Source: Wenjunlia tyrosinilytica
Lineage (GTDB): Bacteria; Actinomycetota; Actinomycetes; Streptomycetales; Streptomycetaceae
Direction of reading: 5' to 3'
Length of the DNA stretch: 64,000 bases
Assembly (NCBI RefSeq): GCF_014646055.1
Contig: NZ_BMMS01000003.1
Span: 186,001-250,000 of the forward strand
Positions 50,443 through 61,883 of this stretch are shown here, one piece after another. Both the position numbers and the translations under genes were made by a program. Position 1 is the stretch's first letter; every line of letters begins with the position of its first letter. Below the pieces are notes generated by a model. The model was given only the letters and a program-made list of their open reading frames with translations. It had not been told where the DNA came from and ran no database searches.

Positions 50443-51657
50443 TCAGGCGGGCAGGCCGGTCCCGGCCCGCTGGTCCCGCCGCGCGGCGATCTTGCTCGAC
50501 ATGCCGAACAGCTCGATGAAGCCCTTGGACAGCGACTGGTCGAAGGTGTCGCCGCTGTCGTAGGTGGCCAGGTTGAAATCGTAGAGCGAGGTGTCGCTCT
50601 TCCGGCCGGTGACGACGGCCCGGCCGCCGTGCAGCGTCATCCGGATGTCACCGCAGACATGCTGGTTGGCGTCCTGGATGAAGCCGTCCAGGGCCCGCTT
50701 GAGCGGGGAGAACCACATGCCGTCGTAGACGAGCTCGCCCCACCGCTGGTCCACGGTCTTCTTGAACCGGGCCAGCTCCCGCTCGACCGTGACGTTCTCC
50801 AGCTCCTGGTGGGCGGTGATCAGCGCGATGGCGCCCGGTGCCTCGTAGATCTCCCGGGACTTGATGCCGACCAGCCGGTCCTCGACCATGTCGAGCCGTC
50901 CGACACCCTGGGCGCCGGCCCTGCGGTTGAGCTCCTCGATCGCCTGGAGCACGGTGACCGTCCGGCCGTCGATCGCGACCGGCACACCGGCGGCGAAGGT
51001 GATGACGACCTCGTCGGCCTCCCGCGGCTCGGCGGGGTTCTGCGTGTACTCGTACACGTCCTCGATCGGCGCGTTCCAGATGTCCTCGAGGAAACCGGTC
51101 TCGACGGCCCGGCCGAAGACGTTCTGGTCGATGGAGTACGGGGACTTCTTGGTGGTCGCGATCGGGAGGTTCTTCTCCTCGCAGAACGCGATCGCCTTGT
51201 CCCGGGTCATCGCGTAGTCCCGGACGGGGGCGATGCACTTCAGATCAGGGGCCAGGGAGGAGATGCCCGCCTCGAACCGCACCTGGTCGTTGCCCTTGCC
51301 CGTGCAGCCGTGGGCCACGGTCGTGGCGCCGTGCTTGCGGGCGGCGGCGACCAGGTGCTTGACGATGGTCGGCCGGGAGAGGGCGGACACCAGCGGATAC
51401 CGGTCCATGTAGAGCGCGTTGGACTGGATCGCGGGAAGGCAGTACTCGTTGGCGAACTCGTCCCTGGCGTCGGCGACCTCGGCCTCGACCGCGCCGCAGG
51501 CAAGCGCCCGCTTCCGGATGATCTCCAGGTCCTCGCCGCCCTGGCCGACGTCCACCGCTACGGCGATGACCTCGGCGCCGGTCTCCTCGGCGATCCAGCC
51601 GATGCAGACGGAGGTGTCCAGGCCGCCCGAGTAGGCGAGTACGACGCGCTCGGTCAT
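50443..51657 (-). CDS. argG: Argininosuccinate synthase
   Basis: A 404-residue ArgG. The P-loop-like [10 protein letters not shown] is at residues 8-17, followed by [14 protein letters not shown] and SPYSIDQN. It ligates citrulline and aspartate using ATP. ATG at 51657. The upstream region holds candidate ARG boxes. In Streptomyces coelicolor, as I recall, argG is elsewhere, while contiguous argRGH resembles the S. clavuligerus order. Confidence 0.95.
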   Translation of the reverse strand: MTERVVLAYSGGLDTSVCIGWIAEETGAEVIAVAVDVGQGGEDLEIIRKRALACGAVEAEVADARDEFANEYCLPAIQSNALYMDRYPLVSALSRPTIVKHLVAAARKHGATTVAHGCTGKGNDQVRFEAGISSLAPDLKCIAPVRDYAMTRDKAIAFCEEKNLPIATTKKSPYSIDQNVFGRAVETGFLEDIWNAPIEDVYEYTQNPAEPREADEVVITFAAGVPVAIDGRTVTVLQAIEELNRRAGAQGVGRLDMVEDRLVGIKSREIYEAPGAIALITAHQELENVTVERELARFKKTVDQRWGELVYDGMWFSPLKRALDGFIQDANQHVCGDIRMTLHGGRAVVTGRKSDTSLYDFNLATYDSGDTFDQSLSKGFIELFGMSSKIAARRDQRAGTGLPA

Positions 51658-51719
51658 TGCTCTCTCCTTAGGTGCGCGGTCTTCGCGTGTCGGCTGCCGA
51701 GTCGTCCCGTCCTGGTAGC

Positions 51720-51775
51720 TCTCCATGCAGCTCGTGGAATAAGTATGCAGCATTCCGCATGGATCTGCAAACGCT
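51720..51775. promoter_or_regulatory. Candidate ARG boxes upstream of argG
   Basis: The region between argG and argR is locally AT-rich with TGCA-containing repeats: CCATGCAG, TATGCAGC and CCATGCGGAATGC-like on the minus strand. These match the loose Streptomyces ArgR half-site (AT-rich with TGCA). Two half sites about one helical turn apart fit a hexameric ArgR target; exact borders are uncertain. Confidence 0.5.
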
Positions 51776-51837
51776 TCGCCCCGGAACGCCGGATCCGGGG
51801 CGAAGGCGCAGGTCAACGGGGCTGCGGGCGGTGCGGG

Positions 51838-51938
51838 CGGGCTGAGAGGCTGAGCTGTGCGGCGGGGCTGAGAGGCTGGGCTGAGACGGGGGCTACGGGG
51901 TTGTGGGACCGGGCCGCGGGGTTGCCGGGCTCGGCCGC
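51838..51938. repeat. Imperfect G/C-rich direct repeats downstream of argR
   Basis: Two 27-28 base units built from CGGGGCTGAGAGGCTG(A/G)GCTG (about 51839-51886), then two 21-base units GGGGTTGTGGGACCGGGCCGC (51897-51917) and GGGGTTGCCGGGCTCGGCCGC (51918-51938). No gene in 51776-51945. Confidence 0.6.
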
Positions 51939-51945
51939 GGGCGGG

Positions 51946-52473
51946 CTACTGGCCCCTGGGCTGGGCCAGCTGGAGCAGGTGGTCGGCGAGGGCCTGGCCG
52001 CCCGCGGGGTCGCGGCTGATCACCATCAGGGTGTCGTCGCCCGCGATCGTGCCGAGGATGTCGTGCACCTCGGCGGCGTCGATGGCCGAGGCGAAGAACT
52101 GCGCGGCGCCCGGAGGGGTGCGCAGCACCACGATGTTCCCCGAGGCCTCCGCCGAGATGAGCAGCTCACCGGCGAGGCGCGCCATCCGCTCCTCCTTGAC
52201 CGACTCGCCCAGGGGCGCCATGGGGGTGCGGAAACCCCCCTCGGAGGGCACGGCGTAGATGAGGTCGCCGCCGGCGTTGCGGATCTTGACCGCGCCGAGC
52301 TCGTCCAGGTCCCGGGAGAGCGTCGCCTGCGTTACCTGCAGCCCGTCGTCGGCGAGCAGCTTGGCGAGCTGGCTCTGCGAGCGCACCGGCTGCCGGTTGA
52401 GGATGTCGACGATCCTCCGGTGGCGCGCGGTACGGGTCTGCGGGACGGCCGGTCCCTGGTGAGCGTCGGTCAT
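51946..52473 (-). CDS. argR: Arginine repressor ArgR
   Basis: A 175-residue ArgR/AhrC-type repressor. N-terminal winged HTH with [25 protein letters not shown], then the C-terminal hexamerisation and arginine-binding domain containing [15 protein letters not shown]. With bound arginine it binds ARG boxes upstream of arg genes; candidates are at 56778-56793 and 51720-51775. ATG at 52473, only 5 bases after argD, so the operon includes it. Confidence 0.95.
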   Translation of the reverse strand: MTDAHQGPAVPQTRTARHRRIVDILNRQPVRSQSQLAKLLADDGLQVTQATLSRDLDELGAVKIRNAGGDLIYAVPSEGGFRTPMAPLGESVKEERMARLAGELLISAEASGNIVVLRTPPGAAQFFASAIDAAEVHDILGTIAGDDTLMVISRDPAGGQALADHLLQLAQPRGQ

Positions 52474-52478
52474 CGTGG

Positions 52479-53666
52479 TCAGTCTCCGGTTCGTCGCACC
52501 CCGTCGAGGACGCCGGGCAGGGCCTGGACGAAGCCGTCCACCTCCTCGTCGGTGACGATGAGCGGAGGAGCCAGCCGCACCGTGTCGGGCACGGCCGCGT
52601 TCACCAGGAATCCGGCGTCCTGAGCCGCTTGCTGCACCTGAGGTGCGATCGGCTCGGTGAGCACGATACCCAGCAGCAGGCCCGCGCCCCGCACATGTCT
52701 CACAAGCGGGTGCCCCAGCCCTTCGACGCCCTCGCGCAGCCGCTCCCCAGCGCGCTTGGCGCGGTCGAGCAGCCCCTCGGCCTCGACGGTGTCCAGGACG
52801 GCGAGCGCGGCGGCGCACGCGACGGGGTTTCCGCCGAAGGTCGAACCGTGCTGACCCGGTGTCAGCAGCTCGGCGGCGGGGCCGAAGGCGACGGTCGCGC
52901 CGATGGGCAGGCCGCCTCCCAGCCCCTTGGCGAGGGTGACGACGTCCGGCTCCACCCCGAGCGCCTGGTGGGCGAACCAGTGCCCGGTCCGTCCGATGCC
53001 GGTCTGGATCTCGTCCAGGACCAGCAGTGTGCCGGTGGCCGCGGTGATCTCGCGCGCGGCCTCGAGGTAGCCCTCGGGCGCGGGGATGACCCCGTTCTCG
53101 CCCTGGACCGGCTCGACGAAGACGGCGGCGGTGCCGGGGGTGACGGCGGAACGCAGTGCCTCGGGGTCACCGAAGGGGACATGGGCGACATCGCCGGGCA
53201 GCGGGAGGAACGGCTCCTGCTTGGCGGGCTGGCCGGTGAGCGCGAGCGCGCCCATGGTGCGGCCGTGGAAGCCGCCCTCGGTCGCCACCATGTGGGTGCG
53301 GCCGGTGCGCCGTCCGATCTTGAACGCCGCCTCGACGGCCTCCGCGCCGGAGTTGGAGAAGTAGACCTTCCCCTCACGGCCGAACAGCTGCAGCAGCCGC
53401 TCGGCGAGCCGGACCGGGGGTTCGGCGATGAAGAGGTTGGAGACATGGCCGAGCCGCCCGACCTGCCGGGTGACCGCCTCGACGATCGCCGGATGGCCGT
53501 GCCCGAGCAGGTTCACGGCGATGCCGCCGATGAAGTCGGTGTAGCGGTTGCCGTCCGCGTCCCACAGGGTCGAGCCCTCGCCGAGCACCAGAGGCAGGCG
53601 CGGGGTGCCGTAGTTGTCCATGAGCGAGTCCTGCCACCGGCCGGTCAGTTCCTCGTTGCCCATCAT
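52479..53666 (-). CDS. argD: Acetylornithine aminotransferase
   Basis: A 395-residue class III PLP aminotransferase. Pyridoxal features include [19 protein letters not shown] and the Lys motif [14 protein letters not shown]. It interconverts N-acetylglutamate semialdehyde and N-acetylornithine. ATG at 53666 overlaps argB (ATGA). Five bases separate it from argR. Full-length for the family. Confidence 0.95.
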   Translation of the reverse strand: MMGNEELTGRWQDSLMDNYGTPRLPLVLGEGSTLWDADGNRYTDFIGGIAVNLLGHGHPAIVEAVTRQVGRLGHVSNLFIAEPPVRLAERLLQLFGREGKVYFSNSGAEAVEAAFKIGRRTGRTHMVATEGGFHGRTMGALALTGQPAKQEPFLPLPGDVAHVPFGDPEALRSAVTPGTAAVFVEPVQGENGVIPAPEGYLEAAREITAATGTLLVLDEIQTGIGRTGHWFAHQALGVEPDVVTLAKGLGGGLPIGATVAFGPAAELLTPGQHGSTFGGNPVACAAALAVLDTVEAEGLLDRAKRAGERLREGVEGLGHPLVRHVRGAGLLLGIVLTEPIAPQVQQAAQDAGFLVNAAVPDTVRLAPPLIVTDEEVDGFVQALPGVLDGVRRTGD

Positions 53667-54564
53667 GATCCCCCGTCCGGATCGGGGACGACCTGCGTTC
53701 CGATCCCCTCGTCGGTGAAGACTTCCAGCAACAGCGCGTGCGGCACCCGGCCGTCGAGGACGTGAGCCTTGCCGACGCCTGCCAGGACCGCGCGCAGGCA
53801 CCCCTCCATCTTGGGCACCATCCCCGAGGCGAGGTCCGGCAGCAGCTTGTCCAGCTCGCTCGTGGTGAGCTGGCTGATCACCTCGTCGCTGTCGGGCCAG
53901 TCCGCGTACAGGCCCTCGACGTCGGTGAGGACGACGAGCTTCTCGGCCTTCAGCGCCGCGGCCAGCGTGGAGGCGGCGGTGTCCGCGTTGATGTTGTAGA
54001 CGTGGCCGTCGGCGCTGCGCGCGATGCTGGAGATCACGGGTACGCGGCCGTCGTCGAGCAGTGCCTGGATGGCCCCGGTGTCGACGTCGGTGATGTCGCC
54101 GACGAGCCCGATGTCGACCGCCTCGCCGTCGACCTCGGCCATGCGCTTGACGGCGGTCATGGTGTGGGCGTCCTCGCCGGTCATTCCGACGGCGAACGGG
54201 CCGTGGGCGTTGAGCAGGCCCACGATCTCGCGCTGTACCTGCCCGGCCAGCACCATGCGGACCACGTCCATCGTCTCGGGGGTGGTCACGCGCAGTCCCG
54301 CCGTGAACGTGGACTCCATGCCGAGGCGGTCCAAATGGGCGCTGATCTGCGGGCCGCCGCCGTGGACGACGACGGGCTTGAGGCCGGCGTAGCGCAGGAA
54401 GACGACGTCCTGGGCGAAGGCCTGTTTCAGCTCCTCGTTCACCATGGCGTTGCCGCCGAACTTGATGACGACGGTCTTGCCGTGGAAGCGCTCCAGCCAG
54501 GGCAGCGCCTCGATGAGGGTGTGCGCCTTGGGCAGGGCGGTGTGGTTGCGTGCGGTCGGCCGGC

Positions 54565-54568
<4 letters not shown>
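53663..54568 (-). CDS. argB: Acetylglutamate kinase
   Basis: A 301-residue amino-acid-kinase family protein. Visible are [10 protein letters not shown] near the N terminus, VHGGGPQIS, and NINADTAAS for ATP/substrate binding. It phosphorylates N-acetylglutamate, the usual arginine-inhibited step; the N-terminal arginine-sensing helix is present. ATG at 54568 overlaps argJ (ATGA). Confidence 0.95.
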
Positions 54569-56765
<2,197 letters not shown>

Positions 56766-56777
56766 CTATACAAGCTA

Positions 56778-56793
56778 TTGCAGCATTATGCAA
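56778..56793. promoter_or_regulatory. ARG box upstream of argC
   Basis: TTGCAGCATTATGCAA is an inverted repeat with 5-bp arms (TTGCA/TGCAA), embedded in AT-rich sequence. A second TGCAAAGAATCATGCG-like half site follows (56789-56804). Its position and TGCA/AT makeup fit ArgR binding, which would repress the argCJBDR operon when arginine is high. Confidence 0.65.
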
Positions 56794-56886
56794 AGAATCA
56801 TGCGTTCACCGAAGTGGAGGGTTCGCCCCGCATCGATAGAATGTGGACATCTCAGCCCTGCTCCACAGCGGACGGAGGCACGGTTC

Positions 56887-57078
56887 ATGCACGCTGACAA
56901 GGGCGACAAACTGCTCGTGCACGGCAGGATCGTCGGCCAGCACGACCGGGTCGTCGAGATCGTCGAGGTGATCGGAGAGAACGGCACGCCGCCGTACCGG
57001 GTGCGGGCCGACGACGGTCACGAGTCCGTCATGTCACCGGGACCGGACTGCGTCGTCCGGCACCACAAGGAGATGTGA
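56887..57078 (+). CDS. DUF1918 domain protein
   Basis: A 63-residue protein of DUF1918 type with the motifs GDKLLVHGRIVGQ and DDGHESVMSPGPDC. Compact beta-rich fold; role unknown. ATG at 56887 (MHADKGDKL) is the family start. Divergent from argC across the ARG-box region. Ends 3 bases before the convergent glycosidase-like gene. Confidence 0.85.
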   Translation: MHADKGDKLLVHGRIVGQHDRVVEIVEVIGENGTPPYRVRADDGHESVMSPGPDCVVRHHKEM

Positions 57079-57081
57079 GGG

Positions 57082-58479
57082 CTACCGCACCGCCCCGGGA
57101 GGCCGCGCGGGCCCCGGGTAGTGGTCCGCGACCACACGGGCCATGGCACCGATCGGGTCCGCGACGACCTCCTTCGCCGAGAAGAACACATTGCCCCGCA
57201 CCTGGGGATACCGCAGGTCGAAGGTGAGGTGCCGGGACAGCTCGGCCGGGTCCTGCCAGGGGGCCGGCTGCCCCGGTGCGCCCGCCTTGTACAGCGCCTC
57301 GCCGATGTAGAGGTCCACATCCGTCCCCGCGACCGTCCGCGCCCACCACGGCACCAGCTTGGCGTAGTCGGCGGCGGCGAAACCGATGTTCCAGTAGACC
57401 TGCGGGCAGATGTAGTCCAGCCACCCCTCGCGCACCCAGGTGCGGGTGTCCGCGTACAGGTCGTCGTAGGTCTGCACTCCCGCCGTCGTCTCCGAGCCCT
57501 CGGGGTCGGTGGCCGCGTTGCGCCAGACGCCGAACGGACTGACGCCGAAGACCATGCGGGGCCTGGTCCGGCGCAGCCGCCTGGACATGGAGTGCACCAG
57601 TTGGTCGATGTTGTGCCGCCGCCACGACGCCCGGTCGGGGAAGCCCCCGCCGTACCTGGCGAACGCCGCGTCGTCGTCGAAGACCTGGCCGGCCACCGGG
57701 TACGGGTAGAAGTAGTCGTCCCAGTGCACACCGTCGATGCGGTAGCGCAGGACGGCGTCGAGCATCGCGTCCAGCACGAACCGGCGCACCCGCGGCAGAC
57801 CGGGGTTGTAGTAGAGCCTGCCGCCGTAGGGGACGACCCAGTCGGGGTGGAGGCGGGCGGGGTGGTACGGGACGAGTTTGGTGGGGTCGGTGTGGTTGGC
57901 GATGCGGAAGGGGTTGAACCAGGCGTGCAGCTCAAGCCCCCTGCGGTGCGCCTGACGCACGGCGAAGCCCAGAGGATCCCAGCCGGGGTCGGCGCCCTGA
58001 GTTCCCGTCAGGTACTCCGACCAGGGCTCGTGCCGAGAGGGCCAGAAGGCGTCTGCGGTCGGCCGGACCTGGAGGATCACCGCGTTGAGCCTTCGGGCGA
58101 CGGCGGTGTCCAGCAGGGCGGTTAACTGGGAGCGCTGCGTCCGCGGGGGCAGGGCCTTCGCGCTCGGCCAGTCGCGGTTGGCGACGGTGGCGATCCACAT
58201 GCCGCGGAACTGCCCGCGTCCGGCTCCGCGGCCGGAGGGGTTCTTTGCCGAGGGGCGCGGCTCGGCCGCCGCCATGGCGGAGTCGGAGGCCAGCAGCGCC
58301 GACGACATCGCGCCCACCGCGGCGGTCCCGAAGACCCGGCGGCTCATGAACGAGCCGGTGCCGCTCCCGCCGATGCCCGTGCCGCCAGTGCCCGTGCCCC
58401 CAGTGCCCGTGCCGCCGGTGCTCGTGCCGCCATTGCTCGCGTCGCCGTCGCGGCGGTCGCCGTTACCGCTGTCTCGCAT
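57082..58479 (-). CDS. Tat-exported glycosyl hydrolase-like (GHL10) protein
   Basis: A 465-residue protein with a Tat signal (SRRVFGTAAVGAMSSALLA) and a GHL10/YngK-type hydrolase domain (about 95-440): FRGMWIATVANRDWPS, then VILQVRPTADAFWPS, DGVHWDDYFYPYP and ICPQVYWNIGF. It is likely secreted and acts on a cell-wall or exopolysaccharide glycan. The N-terminal 40 residues carry a GT-repeat GGTGTGGTGTGG encoded by a tandem repeat. ATG at 58479 has GGGGAG 5 bases upstream. Confidence 0.85.
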   Translation of the reverse strand: MRDSGNGDRRDGDASNGGTSTGGTGTGGTGTGGTGIGGSGTGSFMSRRVFGTAAVGAMSSALLASDSAMAAAEPRPSAKNPSGRGAGRGQFRGMWIATVANRDWPSAKALPPRTQRSQLTALLDTAVARRLNAVILQVRPTADAFWPSRHEPWSEYLTGTQGADPGWDPLGFAVRQAHRRGLELHAWFNPFRIANHTDPTKLVPYHPARLHPDWVVPYGGRLYYNPGLPRVRRFVLDAMLDAVLRYRIDGVHWDDYFYPYPVAGQVFDDDAAFARYGGGFPDRASWRRHNIDQLVHSMSRRLRRTRPRMVFGVSPFGVWRNAATDPEGSETTAGVQTYDDLYADTRTWVREGWLDYICPQVYWNIGFAAADYAKLVPWWARTVAGTDVDLYIGEALYKAGAPGQPAPWQDPAELSRHLTFDLRYPQVRGNVFFSAKEVVADPIGAMARVVADHYPGPARPPGAVR

Positions 58480-58704
58480 GCGCTCTCCCCGTCCCGTTGG
58501 GTGGCGTCTCATGGCAGAACAGGTCGCCCGGTCATAGTGGCCGCACACCGCCGCGCCGACAAGGCGCCGCGCTCACCCCCGATGACCCGGCACTCGAGTG
58601 CGCGGGGGTAACGTCGTCAGCGAGGCGGACAGTGGCCCACGAGGCCGAGCAGGCAGGATCGAACAGCCGCCCGCCGAAGACGGACACCAGCGAAAGGCAC
58701 GTGC

Positions 58705-59562
58705 GTGACCGACATCGAACGCGTCGGAGTGGTGGGGTGCGGCCTGATGGGCGCCGGCATCGCGGAGGTCTGTGCCCGGGCGGGCCTGGACGTCCGGGTC
58801 GCCGAGACGACCGGTGAGGCCCTGGAGTTCGGCCGTACCCGGCTGACGAACTCCCTCGACCGGGCCGCCGAACGCGGCAAGATCACCGAGGAGGAGCGCG
58901 ACGCGGCGCTGGACCGCCTGACCTTCACCACCGACCTCGGCGAGTTCGCGGACCGCGATCTGACGATCGAGGCCGTGGTGGAGAACGAGCAGGTCAAGGC
59001 CGAGATCTTCCAGGTACTCGACCAGGTGGTGACCCGCCGGGACGCGATCCTGGCCTCCAACACCTCCTCGATCCCGCTGGTGAAGCTGGCCGTCGCCACT
59101 TCCCGGCCCGAACAGGTCCTGGGCATCCACTTCTTCAACCCGGCCCCGGTCCAGCGCCTCGTCGAGCTGATCCCCTCCCTGACCACCTCCGACGAGACCC
59201 TCAAGCGCACCGAGTCGCTGGTCGGCGACATCCTGGGCAAGCACGCCATCCGTGCCCAGGACCGCTCCGGCTTCGTGGTCAACGCACTGCTGATCCCCTA
59301 CCTCCTCTCGGCCATACGGATGTTCGAGTCGGGCATCGCCAGCCGCGAGGACATCGACAACGGCATGGAGATGGGCTGCGCCCACCCGATGGGCCCGCTG
59401 AAACTGTCCGACCTGATCGGCCTGGACACCGTCGCGTCCGTTGCCGACTCGATGTACCACGAGTACAAGGAGCCCCTGTACGCCGCTCCCCCGCTGCTCC
59501 AGCGGATGGTGGACGCCGGGCGCCTCGGCCGCAAGAGCGGAAGCGGCTTCTACCAGTACTGA
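58705..59562 (+). CDS. 3-hydroxybutyryl-CoA dehydrogenase
   Basis: A 285-residue HBD/HAD-family dehydrogenase. NAD-binding GVVGCGLMGAGIAEVCARAG at the N terminus, ASNTSSIP catalytic loop, GIHFFNPAPV and a C-terminal domain with MGPLKLSDLIGLD. It oxidises 3-hydroxyacyl-CoA, in butyrate/PHB or butyryl-CoA metabolism. GTG at 58705. Single gene between divergent and convergent neighbours. Confidence 0.93.
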   Translation: MTDIERVGVVGCGLMGAGIAEVCARAGLDVRVAETTGEALEFGRTRLTNSLDRAAERGKITEEERDAALDRLTFTTDLGEFADRDLTIEAVVENEQVKAEIFQVLDQVVTRRDAILASNTSSIPLVKLAVATSRPEQVLGIHFFNPAPVQRLVELIPSLTTSDETLKRTESLVGDILGKHAIRAQDRSGFVVNALLIPYLLSAIRMFESGIASREDIDNGMEMGCAHPMGPLKLSDLIGLDTVASVADSMYHEYKEPLYAAPPLLQRMVDAGRLGRKSGSGFYQY

Positions 59563-59757
59563 CGGCCTCAGGGAAGTCCCTCGCGGCGGCGGTGAGGACC
59601 GCCGCCGCCAAGGCCCGGGGGACGGCGGCGGCACCCGGTCGGCGGACCGCCTCGACGCGGCCTCGACACGGCCGGGGCGCAGGGCGGCCGGATCCGGCAG
59701 CGCCCCCGCCGCACCGACCGGACGGTGCGTCTCGGGCGGCGCGGCGCCGCCGGTGAC

Positions 59758-59994
59758 TCAGGCGGACTTCTCGGGCACGGGCTGCGCCTCGACGACGATG
59801 ACCGGCGGGGACAGCTCACGCACGATCGCCTCGGCCAGCGCCTGCCGCGTCATGTCCCGCAGCGCCTCGCGGGCGGCCTCGTCGGCCTCGCCCCACAGAT
59901 GTCGTGGCACGCGATAAGTGCCGGTCACCGTACGGCCGTTCACTTCGAGTTGGCAGCCCAGAATCACATGCGGGCGGGCCATGAGGTCGCTCAT
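59758..59994 (-). CDS. Small hypothetical protein
   Basis: A 78-residue protein, not recognised. A short beta N terminus (HVILGCQLEVNGRTVTGTY) is followed by a helix EADEAAREALRDMTRQALAEAIV and a final strand PPVIVVEAQ. Soluble, possibly oligomeric. It lies convergent to the hydroxybutyryl-CoA dehydrogenase and divergent from a 66-residue gene at 60189. Coding looks real from codon pattern. Confidence 0.65.
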   Translation of the reverse strand: MSDLMARPHVILGCQLEVNGRTVTGTYRVPRHLWGEADEAAREALRDMTRQALAEAIVRELSPPVIVVEAQPVPEKSA

Positions 59995-60188
59995 GCGGTC
60001 CTCCGAGAGGCAGGTACCCGCTCAGTGTGCCCCTCCGCAACGAATCATCGGCCCCGACACGGCGGGGCATTTCCTGCCCGATCCCCTCAACGAGCGTGAT
60101 TCGACGCGCCGATGACGGCTTCCCCGGCTGAGAAGGCGAGCCGCACGGACCGCTGCGAAGCGGTACTCGGCTGCGAGAGGATGGCGCC

Positions 60189-60389
60189 ATGGCGAAGGAG
60201 ATCAAGCACACCGCCGGCGGCAAGTACATGACGTTCGCCGAACTCGAGGCATTCGTCCGCGACGCCAACGCGACGGGCGCCACGGGCAAGGAGATCCTGA
60301 AGGCCGAGGTCACCATCGGCGGCAAACTGAAGAAACTGGCCGTGGACATCGACATGACCATCAACGACCTCGGCGGCCTGGCGGGGTAG
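60189..60389 (+). CDS. Small hypothetical protein
   Basis: A 66-residue protein, not recognised. Sequence MAKEIKHTAGGKYMTFAEL then EAFVRDANATGATGKEILKA and a hydrophilic strand end DIDMTINDLGGLAG. No signal or membrane span; Lys-rich compared with neighbours. ATG at 60189. Divergent partner at 59758. Function unknown. Confidence 0.6.
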   Translation: MAKEIKHTAGGKYMTFAELEAFVRDANATGATGKEILKAEVTIGGKLKKLAVDIDMTINDLGGLAG

Positions 60390-60862
60390 GGGCTTCGCCG
60401 GGCGGCGGCCCTGAACGCGCCATCCGCCCGGGGGGGGTGGTCGGTGAGTCCTGAGAGGCGCAGCCGGTTGTTCATCGAGCCGGGCGACGCGCGGCGGTCC
60501 TTCGCCCACGTGCACCGGCGGACGCCGAGGGCCTGCTGAAGGAAGCCCTTCCGACGCGGGAGGCGGAGCGGCTCGCCCGCAGGGCACCGCTGACCGCCGG
60601 GGGAGATCCGGCGGCATATCGCCGCGCCGGCGGCTTGGGCTCTCCCACAACCCGACTTCTGGCCGACCACGCCATGGCGTCGTCATTCGCCGGCGCCCGG
60701 GAGACGGCCGGTGGCGAAGGCGGCCCGCGGTACGGGAGAGCCACTCGATGCCGGCGTCGGGCGAACGGCGGCGGCACAGCGTGGATCTCCCGTCGCGGGC
60801 GGTGCGGCGGTCCGGCCGCCGGCGTGGACCGGACAACCGGAGGGGGCGGCAGCCCCTCTCAT
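60390..60862. other. Gene-free region
   Basis: 473 bases between the 66-residue gene and the second VOC gene. Open frames here are antisense to each other with poor codon use and no family motif. A plus-strand run from about 60445 (LFIEPGD, frameshifted) may be a decayed gene, but I cannot assign it. Confidence 0.4.
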
Positions 60863-61279
60863 TCAGGTCTTCGGCTGGGTGAAGCGGATGTTGTTGCCGA
60901 AGGGGTCGCGCAGGCCGCAGTCGATTCCGTACGGACGATCGGTGGGTTCCTCGGTGAACTCGACGCCCAGGCCGAGCAGCGTGTCGTACGTCTTGCGGCA
61001 GTCGTCCGTGCTGAAGATGAGCGAGCCACCCGTGGCGCCCTTGGTCACCAGTTCCCGGACCTGCTGCGCCGTCTCCTCGGACATCGCCGGGGGACCCGGC
61101 CTCTCCAGCAGGATCTGGCGCTCCGGGTGACCGGGGACGCTGACGGTCAGCCAGCGCATGAAGCCGAGGTCGACATCGGCGTTCACCTCCAGGCCGAGCT
61201 TGCCGACGTAGAAGTCGAGGGCCTCGTCCTGGTCGAGGACGTAGATCTGTGAGTGTGTGATGGCGTTGAACATGTCCAT
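60863..61279 (-). CDS. VOC family protein (second AraC-VOC pair)
   Basis: A 138-residue VOC protein: FNAITHSQIYVLDQDEALDFY in the N-terminal half and GIDCGLRDPFGNNIRFTQPK at the C terminus. Clearly related in layout to the VOC at 7963-8370 but not a recent copy. ATG at 61279; VOC-specific residues start at MDMFNAITH. The gap to the AraC gene includes an 18-bp triplicate array. Probable metal-binding enzyme or sequestering protein, ligand unknown. Confidence 0.82.
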   Translation of the reverse strand: MDMFNAITHSQIYVLDQDEALDFYVGKLGLEVNADVDLGFMRWLTVSVPGHPERQILLERPGPPAMSEETAQQVRELVTKGATGGSLIFSTDDCRKTYDTLLGLGVEFTEEPTDRPYGIDCGLRDPFGNNIRFTQPKT

Positions 61280-61334
61280 CACGCTACTCGGCGGGCCGGA
61301 CGAAAACTTATCCAAAACTGCTCGGTCGGCGGGA

Positions 61335-61388
61335 GGTACGGGCAGTGCGGAGAGTACGGGCAGTGCGGAGAGTACGGGCAGTGCGGAC
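61335..61388. repeat. 18-bp tandem array, 3 copies
   Basis: GGTACGGGCAGTGCGGAG (61335-61352), AGTACGGGCAGTGCGGAG (61353-61370) and AGTACGGGCAGTGCGGAC (61371-61388), between the AraC stop and the VOC start on the minus strand. Confidence 0.85.
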
Positions 61389-61410
61389 GGGCTACCGGCG
61401 GTGGCGCCGG

Positions 61411-61803
61411 TCAGGCGCTCGGCCGCGTCCACGCCATCGTGAAGCACGTCGGCACGGCCGTGGCCGCCGCCTCCTTGCGGTACTTCCTCGGCGACCGGCC
61501 GACGATGTCGCGGAACGTGCGGCTGAAGGTGCCCGGGCTCGCGAAGCCGACTTCGTAGCAGATGTCCGTCACACTGCGGCCGGTCTCCCGGAGCAGGAAC
61601 ATCGCCCGCTCGACACGGCGTCGCTGCAGGTAGCGGTGCGGTGTCTCGCCGAACGTGGCCCGGAAGGTGCGCGTGAAGTGCGCCGGCGACACATGGGCGA
61701 TCCGGGCCAGGGCGGGGACGTCCAGCGGCTGCGCATACGCGCGGTCCATCGCGTCCCGTGCCCGAAGCATGCGGCGGTTGGTCTCTTCTGCGGCGCGGCT
61801 CAC
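61411..61803 (-). CDS. AraC-family regulator, HTH-only (second AraC-VOC pair)
   Basis: About 130-residue AraC with paired HTH motifs: PLDVPALARIAHVSPAHF, TFGETPHRYLQRRRVERAMFLL, then VGFASPGTFSRTFRDIVG. The tail VPTCFTMAWTRPS matches that of the first AraC at 7.5 kb. No ligand domain. GTG at 61803 gives a start similar to its relatives; a GTG at 61839 is alternative. Directly upstream of the VOC gene on the same strand, order AraC then VOC as in the first pair. Confidence 0.82.
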   Translation of the reverse strand: MSRAAEETNRRMLRARDAMDRAYAQPLDVPALARIAHVSPAHFTRTFRATFGETPHRYLQRRRVERAMFLLRETGRSVTDICYEVGFASPGTFSRTFRDIVGRSPRKYRKEAAATAVPTCFTMAWTRPSA

Positions 61804-61883
61804 GGCGTCATCACACCACAGCGCTCCGCCGCCCGTCACAGACCCGGCGCCCGGCCCCGCTCCGGCCCCTCCCGGGCAGGGCC

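Noticed and set aside
61335-61388. Triplicate 18-bp array as a CRISPR
   Set aside because: The units are directly adjacent without spacers and are tandem; the same holds for all the arrays in this window. No cas gene is present.
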